Shown here: piece by piece, positions 6,031-8,858 of the stretch | Layout: each line of letters starts with the position of its first letter | Numbering within the stretch: the first letter of the stretch is position 1 | Source: an uncultured Oscillospiraceae bacterium | GTDB lineage: Bacteria; Bacillota; Clostridia; Oscillospirales; Oscillospiraceae | Reading direction: 5' to 3' | Assembly (NCBI GenBank): GCA_910587255.1 | Contig: CAJUKT010000066.1 | Coordinates: forward strand, 1 to 8,858 | Length of the DNA: 8,858 nucleotides | The notes under the pieces: model-generated | What the model saw: only the letters and a program-made list of their open reading frames with translations | The model's database searches: none | Told to the model about the DNA's origin: nothing | Translations under genes and position numbers: made by a program

Positions 6031-7200
6031 TTATTTCTTCTTTTTCTTGGACACGGCCAGGGCCGCGCCGCCACCAACGGCTACCGCGGCCACGGCCACG
6101 CCGCCTACGATCAGTCCGGTGTTACTGCCCCCAGCGGGCTCCGGCTCGGCGGTGGGGGCTGGTTCCTCGGACGGGGCAGGCTCCGTTGTCTCAACAGGGG
6201 CGGGCTCGTCCGAGGGCTCCTCATAGGACACCACGGCGTCCTCCGGGCCGTTCACCACCACCCAGATGTCCTTCCCCGGCTCCACCGACAGGTCGGTGGT
6301 TTGCACCGAGCTCTCGTTGGCGTTGACGATGACGGAGTTGATCCAGCCGGGGGCCTGGATGGTGTACCAGTCCCCGTCCTGAACCAGCGACTCGCCGGGC
6401 CAGGAGGCAAAGGCGTTGGTGCCGTCCGGCGCGGACCAGGCCCACAGGCAGGGACCGGCCCAGTCAGCGGGAACCTTGACACGAATGGTGATGTCCTCGG
6501 CAGTCTTGTTGGGATCCTCGTACACCAGGTCATAGGTCAGATCATCATAGACTGTGATCCAGAGTTCCTTGCCTTCCACGGACACATCGTCGGTCTGGAC
6601 AGCACCTTCGTTACCATTGACGATGATGGAGTTGATCCACACGGGGGCTTTACCGGTGAACCATCCATCCTCCCCTTCTTTCAGGGCCAGACCGGGCCAC
6701 GCTTCATAGGCGTTGGTGCCGTCTGGCGCGGACCAGGCCCACAGGTTGGCGGTTTTCCAGTCCAGCGGGACGTAGGCGTGGACGACAAACTTTTCCACGT
6801 ATTCCGGGATCTCGATCCGGGCCTGGGATTCATAGGCGATCTCCGCTGTGGCATCCTCACCGATGGTGAGCCATACCTCCTTGCCCGCCTCCACCGCGAT
6901 CCCCTCAGTCTGCACGGGGGCCTCAGCGTCATTGTTGGCGTTCACGATGATATTCTGCACAAAGCCGGGGACGTAGGCGTAGTACCAGCCGCCGTCCAGG
7001 GGTTCCAGCTCCTCGCCGGGCCATGCGGCGAAAGCGTTGGTGCCGTCGTCCGCCCACGCCCACAGGCAGGGGGCTTCCCAGCCCTCGGGAGTTTTTACCA
7101 CCACGGGTACCATCTCGTCCGTTTCGGCGGCAAGGGCAGCGGACGGCAGGCAGAGCAGGCACAGGATCAGCGAGAGTAGGATCGCAAGCTTCTTTTTCAT
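6031..7200 (-). CDS. Membrane-anchored surface protein with three CBM26-like starch-binding repeats
   Basis: This 389-residue protein probably binds starch or long maltodextrins at the cell surface. It has a signal peptide (1-24/25, ending ALAA). Three repeats follow at about 31-123, 136-227 and 237-326. Each has the pattern LWAW...GTNA...WPG...W(Y/F)...(I/V)(I/V)VN...VQT...(L/I)W, which resembles the aromatic pattern of starch-binding modules CBM25/CBM26. Next come a Pro/Glu/Thr-rich linker (327-359), one hydrophobic segment (362-384) and a KKKKK tail, with no LPXTG motif. This indicates a membrane anchor with the repeats outside. No catalytic domain is present. The ATG at 7200 has AGGAGG upstream, 27 nt or so after the likely transcription start. 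First place in the maltodextrin operon supports the carbohydrate role. The CBM family call was made by eye and is moderate. Confidence 0.82.
   Translation of the reverse strand: MKKKLAILLSLILCLLCLPSAALAAETDEMVPVVVKTPEGWEAPCLWAWADDGTNAFAAWPGEELEPLDGGWYYAYVPGFVQNIIVNANNDAEAPVQTEGIAVEAGKEVWLTIGEDATAEIAYESQARIEIPEYVEKFVVHAYVPLDWKTANLWAWSAPDGTNAYEAWPGLALKEGEDGWFTGKAPVWINSIIVNGNEGAVQTDDVSVEGKELWITVYDDLTYDLVYEDPNKTAEDITIRVKVPADWAGPCLWAWSAPDGTNAFASWPGESLVQDGDWYTIQAPGWINSVIVNANESSVQTTDLSVEPGKDIWVVVNGPEDAVVSYEEPSDEPAPVETTEPAPSEEPAPTAEPEPAGGSNTGLIVGGVAVAAVAVGGGAALAVSKKKKK
6411..6745 (-). repeat. Near-identical DNA inside CBM repeats 2 and 3
   Basis: A 38-bp segment at 6411-6448 recurs at 6708-6745 with a single mismatch, exactly 297 bp (99 codons) apart. 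It encodes the LWAWSAPDGTNA core of repeats 3 and 2. The matching part of repeat 1 (near 7023-7063) is more divergent and is 108 codons from repeat 2. Repeats 2 and 3 therefore probably arose by a more recent in-frame duplication. Confidence 0.75.
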
Positions 7201-7233
7201 GGTTTTCCCTCCTAATTTTTGGTTTATGTTTAT

Positions 7234-7262
7234 ACTATATCGTCAAAGGGAAAACACGTCAA
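7234..7262 (-). promoter_or_regulatory. Sigma-A promoter of the maltodextrin operon
   Basis: On the minus strand TTGACG (7257-7262) and TATAGT (7234-7239) are separated by exactly 17 bp. Each hexamer matches consensus at 5 of 6 positions. Transcription would start near 7226-7228, giving a leader of about 27 nt that contains AGGAGG before the ATG at 7200. DNA upstream (7290-7360) is AT-rich. Confidence 0.8.
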
Positions 7263-7273
7263 CAGAAAAAGAG

Positions 7274-7285
7274 GAAAGTGCTTTT
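7274..7285. promoter_or_regulatory. Second LacI-type operator candidate, next to the -35 box
   Basis: GAAAGTGCTTTT matches the palindrome GAAAGCGCTTTC found at 7406-7417 at 10 of 12 positions. It ends 11 bp upstream of the -35 hexamer. It could be an auxiliary site for the same regulator. Being less symmetrical, it is only a moderate candidate. Confidence 0.4.
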
Positions 7286-7405
7286 CTGTCTGCTCTTTAT
7301 ATATTGCACAGTATATCCGTTTAGGTTTTGGCTATATTGACTATATAATTTTTTCTATTCGACAAAAAGGGAGCATGAAACCGCCCTTGCCTCAAGCCAT
7401 CAAGG

Positions 7406-7417
7406 GAAAGCGCTTTC
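7406..7417. promoter_or_regulatory. Perfect 12-bp LacI/CcpA-type operator palindrome
   Basis: GAAAGCGCTTTC is a perfect palindrome with the central CG step typical of LacI-family operators. It fits the inner part of the cre consensus (TGWAANCGNTNWCA) except for its outermost bases. It is the best site near the operon for the LacI-family regulator encoded at 208-1218, or for CcpA. It lies about 145 bp upstream of the -35 box, so repression would need looping, a second promoter, or an activating role. Confidence 0.55.
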
Positions 7418-7443
7418 TTAACTTGTGATTCGCGATTGTTTTA

Positions 7444-7554
7444 TTACCTATTGTGACTTTTGTATGCCGTATAGATAAGCATAGGATCTTCCTCCGTTTG
7501 CACATGGACCCAAGTCACAGGCATCCCGTGTAATGTATATTCCAAATGCTCCAT
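7444..7554 (-). CDS. Small 36-residue ORF of unknown function
   Basis: The ORF reads from ATG at 7554 to tandem stops TAATAA and encodes a protein beginning MEHLEYTLHGMPVTW. A full GGAGGTGA ribosome binding site (7563-7570) lies 8 nt before the ATG and overlaps the stop codon of the degraded gene upstream, which suggests translational coupling. The residues are mixed and polar with no membrane segment, signal peptide or motif that I recognise. It may be a real small protein, or the N-terminal remnant of a longer gene, since it lies beside decayed DNA. The ribosome binding site is the main support. Confidence 0.5.
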   Translation of the reverse strand: MEHLEYTLHGMPVTWVHVQTEEDPMLIYTAYKSHNR

Positions 7555-7562
7555 GTTACGGC

Positions 7563-8407
7563 TCACCTCCAGAACCCAATAAAATCTGTCCCGGCAGCCG
7601 GGGTGACAGTTATCATGTGTTCCGGGGAGCCTTCCAGCTCACGATCCTCCACCCCCAACGCATACAGGAGCAGGCCAAGGGTGTCATGAAGCCCGGCCTG
7701 TTCCTGTGCGTTGCAGCCCAAGGCATATCCGGGCTGATGCTCCCAGATGGCGTTCATCAACTCGGGTTTACGGATCAGGCCGGTATCGGTCAACTGCGGG
7801 CGCACCCATAGAAGTTCCCAAATCGCAACACAAGCGGTTTCCCTTAGAAAGTATATGTACTCCATTTCGCCCTCGATATCCAGCTTCCGCCCCACACCCC
7901 GCAGCCCTTCCGACAACTCCCCATCCCCAATTGGGTAGCACACTGCCAGCCCTTCCTTGCAATGGCCCGTCTCTATCCAGTAGATCCCATTATCCAGCGG
8001 ACGGTGGCGGAGGGTGTGCCCCCAAGGTGTGAGGAACGGCACAGGATATGCCCCAAAATAGTCCGGGCACAGTTCGGTACCATATAAAACGCGGCCACAC
8101 GCAGAGACTTGCCCTCAGGCATAGGGAGGCCATGCGCCGCCTTATACCGCAGAACTTCGTATTCTACCGCTGCCCAGACGCCGTCCTCCGTCCCCAGACG
8201 GCAAACCCAAGCTGGAACGCCCTCCGGCCTGCAGCCCATGGCGCGAGCCTTCTGGGTAATGGGCGCCCCCTCCAATACGGCGTAATACTGCCCACCCTTC
8301 TCAATGGTGGGCAGAGCACTCAGGTAGTACACACTGGGGCACTCCTCCTCCCAGCAGTGTACTTCGCCCAGTTCATAGGCCAACAGGTCAAGCGTCTCTC
8401 AATGCAT
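7563..8407 (-). pseudogene. Degraded gene of unknown function (early stop plus frameshift)
   Basis: Two overlapping minus-strand frames form one former protein of about 280 residues. The start would be ATG at 8407, with GGAGGG six nt upstream. Codon 3 is TGA (8399-8401), followed in frame by ETLDLLAYELGEVHCWEEE. The first frame stays open to 7973, but its sense ends near VPNC (about 8070). The text resumes in another frame as DYFGAYPVPFLTPWGHTLRH, implying a 1-nt loss or 2-nt gain between about 8062 and 8074. The second frame runs to TGA at 7563. A TTG at 8383 could start a shortened product but has no good ribosome binding site. I do not recognise a named family; there is no signal peptide or membrane segment. 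A sequencing error could account for one lesion, but hardly for both. Confidence 0.72.
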
Positions 8408-8463
8408 TAACTTCCCTCCAGACCAGTTAAGGCAGACAGGCGGAGCATAGGAATTGAGATTGC

Positions 8464-8501
8464 ATAAACAAAAGGACAGTCCCGCCGAGCGGCGGGACTG
8501 T
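8464..8501 (-). terminator. Intrinsic terminator of the Cro/CI-type repressor gene
   Basis: ACAGTCCCGCC (8476-8486) and GGCGGGACTGT (8491-8501) form a perfect 11-bp GC-rich stem with a GAGC/GCTC loop. On the minus strand it is followed by CCTTTTGTTT. The stem begins inside the repressor's stop codon, so termination should be efficient and should separate this gene from the degraded gene downstream. The other strand has no T-run after the stem. Confidence 0.88.
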
Positions 8502-8749
8502 CACTCTTTCGGGTCAAGCCCTGTGAAAAAGTCATCGTAGGTACACCCGTAAATCTTCCGCAGTTCAATCAGCACGCTTGCCCGGATATTTAGCTGGCCC
8601 GCCTCGTATTTTGCATACGTTGTCTGACCGATATCACAGGAGCGCCGCTGCAGCTCCGCGCACAATTTCTCCTGGGAGATGTGGTGTGCCTCCCGGAGCC
8701 GTCTCAAGTTGTCCCCCATATTCCTGTCACGCCTGATTTTTTGCTCCAT
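8501..8749 (-). CDS. Small XRE (Cro/CI-type) helix-turn-helix transcriptional regulator
   Basis: This protein of 82 residues is almost entirely one HTH_3 domain (about 12-66). The segment NLRRLREAHHISQEKLCAEL is followed by QTTYAKYEAGQLNI, the usual recognition-helix and E-x-G pattern, and then by the helix LIELRKIYGCTYDDFF. Such proteins are DNA-binding repressors, often controlling prophage, integrative-element or toxin-antitoxin promoters and their own. The ATG at 8749 is chosen because GGAG lies 9 nt upstream. A later ATG at 8719 would keep the domain but has a poor ribosome binding site, and a TTG at 8791 lies within the operator-like repeat. There is no fused effector domain and no partner gene in view. 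Confidence 0.88.
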   Translation of the reverse strand: MEQKIRRDRNMGDNLRRLREAHHISQEKLCAELQRRSCDIGQTTYAKYEAGQLNIRASVLIELRKIYGCTYDDFFTGLDPKE

Positions 8750-8770
8750 ATCCGCTGACTCCACATAATT

Positions 8771-8845
8771 TCTGACCAATATTGGTTGCAATTATGATTA
8801 GTTTATGATATGCTAAGCAAAAATATTGTCCGCGATATTGGTCAG
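8771..8845. promoter_or_regulatory. Divergent control region of the XRE repressor with flanking inverted repeats
   Basis: CTGACCAATAT (8772-8782) recurs inverted as ATATTGGTCAG (8835-8845), a perfect 11-bp match. The first copy lies in a 12-bp palindrome, ACCAATATTGGT (8775-8786). A related half-site ATATTGTC is at 8823-8830. Between them are promoter-like pairs in both directions: plus TTGCAA (8786-8791), 17 bp, TATGCT (8809-8814); minus TTGCTT (8815-8820), 18 bp, CATAAT (8791-8796). The layout fits autoregulation by the neighbouring repressor and control of a divergent gene beyond the right edge. Repeats are seen directly; the binding protein and promoter activity are inferred. Confidence 0.55.
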
Positions 8846-8858
8846 CAGTAAAATTTCA

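Larger units (their letters stand above)
7201..7443. other. Non-coding control region upstream of the operon
   Basis: This AT-rich region holds the promoter, the operator candidates and no credible gene. A weak stem, CCCTTG (7384-7389) with CAAGGG (7401-7406) around an 11-nt loop, lies downstream of the small ORF on the minus strand. No T-run follows it directly, so a terminator for the genes to the right is doubtful and read-through into the operon is possible. A second, poor promoter-like pair (TTTTTG, 17 bp, TATAGT at 7340-7368) is also present. Confidence 0.5.

Noticed and set aside
5851..7179. 442-codon plus-strand open frame
   Set aside because: It is antisense to the starch-binding protein, whose signal peptide, repeats and anchor are clear. 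The apparent repeats in this frame only mirror the CBM repeats.
7384..7406. CCCTTG/CAAGGG stem as a terminator for the genes to the right
   Set aside because: The stem is only 6 bp with an 11-nt loop, and a T-run does not follow directly. It also shares a base with the operator palindrome.
8750..8791. Longer start of the XRE repressor at a TTG codon (8791)
   Set aside because: The added 14 codons overlap the 12-bp palindrome, lack a ribosome binding site and do not belong to the usual HTH_3 domain. The ATG at 8749 is better supported.
1..8858. CRISPR arrays, tRNA, rRNA or riboswitch structures
   Set aside because: No regularly spaced short repeats, cloverleaf-like tail and anticodon arms, rRNA motifs or known riboswitch cores were seen on either strand.

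Overview
The window looks like part of a chromosome from a high-GC Clostridia species of the gut Oscillospiraceae type (Flavonifractor or Lawsonibacter-like). This is inferred from the Gram-positive ribosome binding sites, the GC-rich codon use in the main operon and the protein families. No species can be named from the sequence alone.

The main unit is one minus-strand operon for capture, import and breakdown of maltodextrin, running from about 7200 down to 208. A well-formed sigma-A promoter (TTGACG, 17 bp, TATAGT; 7234-7262) lies just upstream. In order of transcription the genes are: a secreted, membrane-tethered protein with three CBM26-like starch-binding repeats; a MalE-type lipoprotein that binds sugar; the MalF-type and MalG-type permeases; a cytoplasmic GH13 neopullulanase/cyclomaltodextrinase-type enzyme; and a LacI-family regulator. 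The last three junctions within the importer-enzyme block are tight (9 nt between malE and malF, then 4-nt overlaps for malF-malG and malG-GH13). A two-part hairpin sits between the starch-binding gene and malE. A perfect 12-bp palindrome of LacI-operator type (7406-7417) and a 10/12 match to it (7274-7285) lie upstream of the promoter. No importer ATPase gene is present, so the importer must use one encoded elsewhere. Inferred working: the surface protein holds starch or maltodextrin at the cell wall, MalEFG import oligosaccharides, the GH13 enzyme hydrolyses them in the cytoplasm, and the LacI-type protein senses the sugar.

Both flanks look accessory. At the left edge (1-96, minus strand) is the N-terminus of an IS5-family transposase, in more AT-rich DNA downstream of the regulator. 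At the right (7444-8858) are a 36-codon small ORF with a strong ribosome binding site, a degraded gene of unknown function (a stop at codon 3 and a mid-gene frameshift), a strong intrinsic terminator, and a small Cro/CI-type repressor. The repressor faces a region with overlapping divergent promoter-like sequences flanked by inverted repeats. This set resembles remains of an integrative element or prophage control region, though no integrase or attachment site is visible.

The most unusual parts are the membrane-anchored triple starch-binding protein as first gene of an import operon, and the symmetrical control region at 8771-8845. I did not find a clearly new defence or mobile system.
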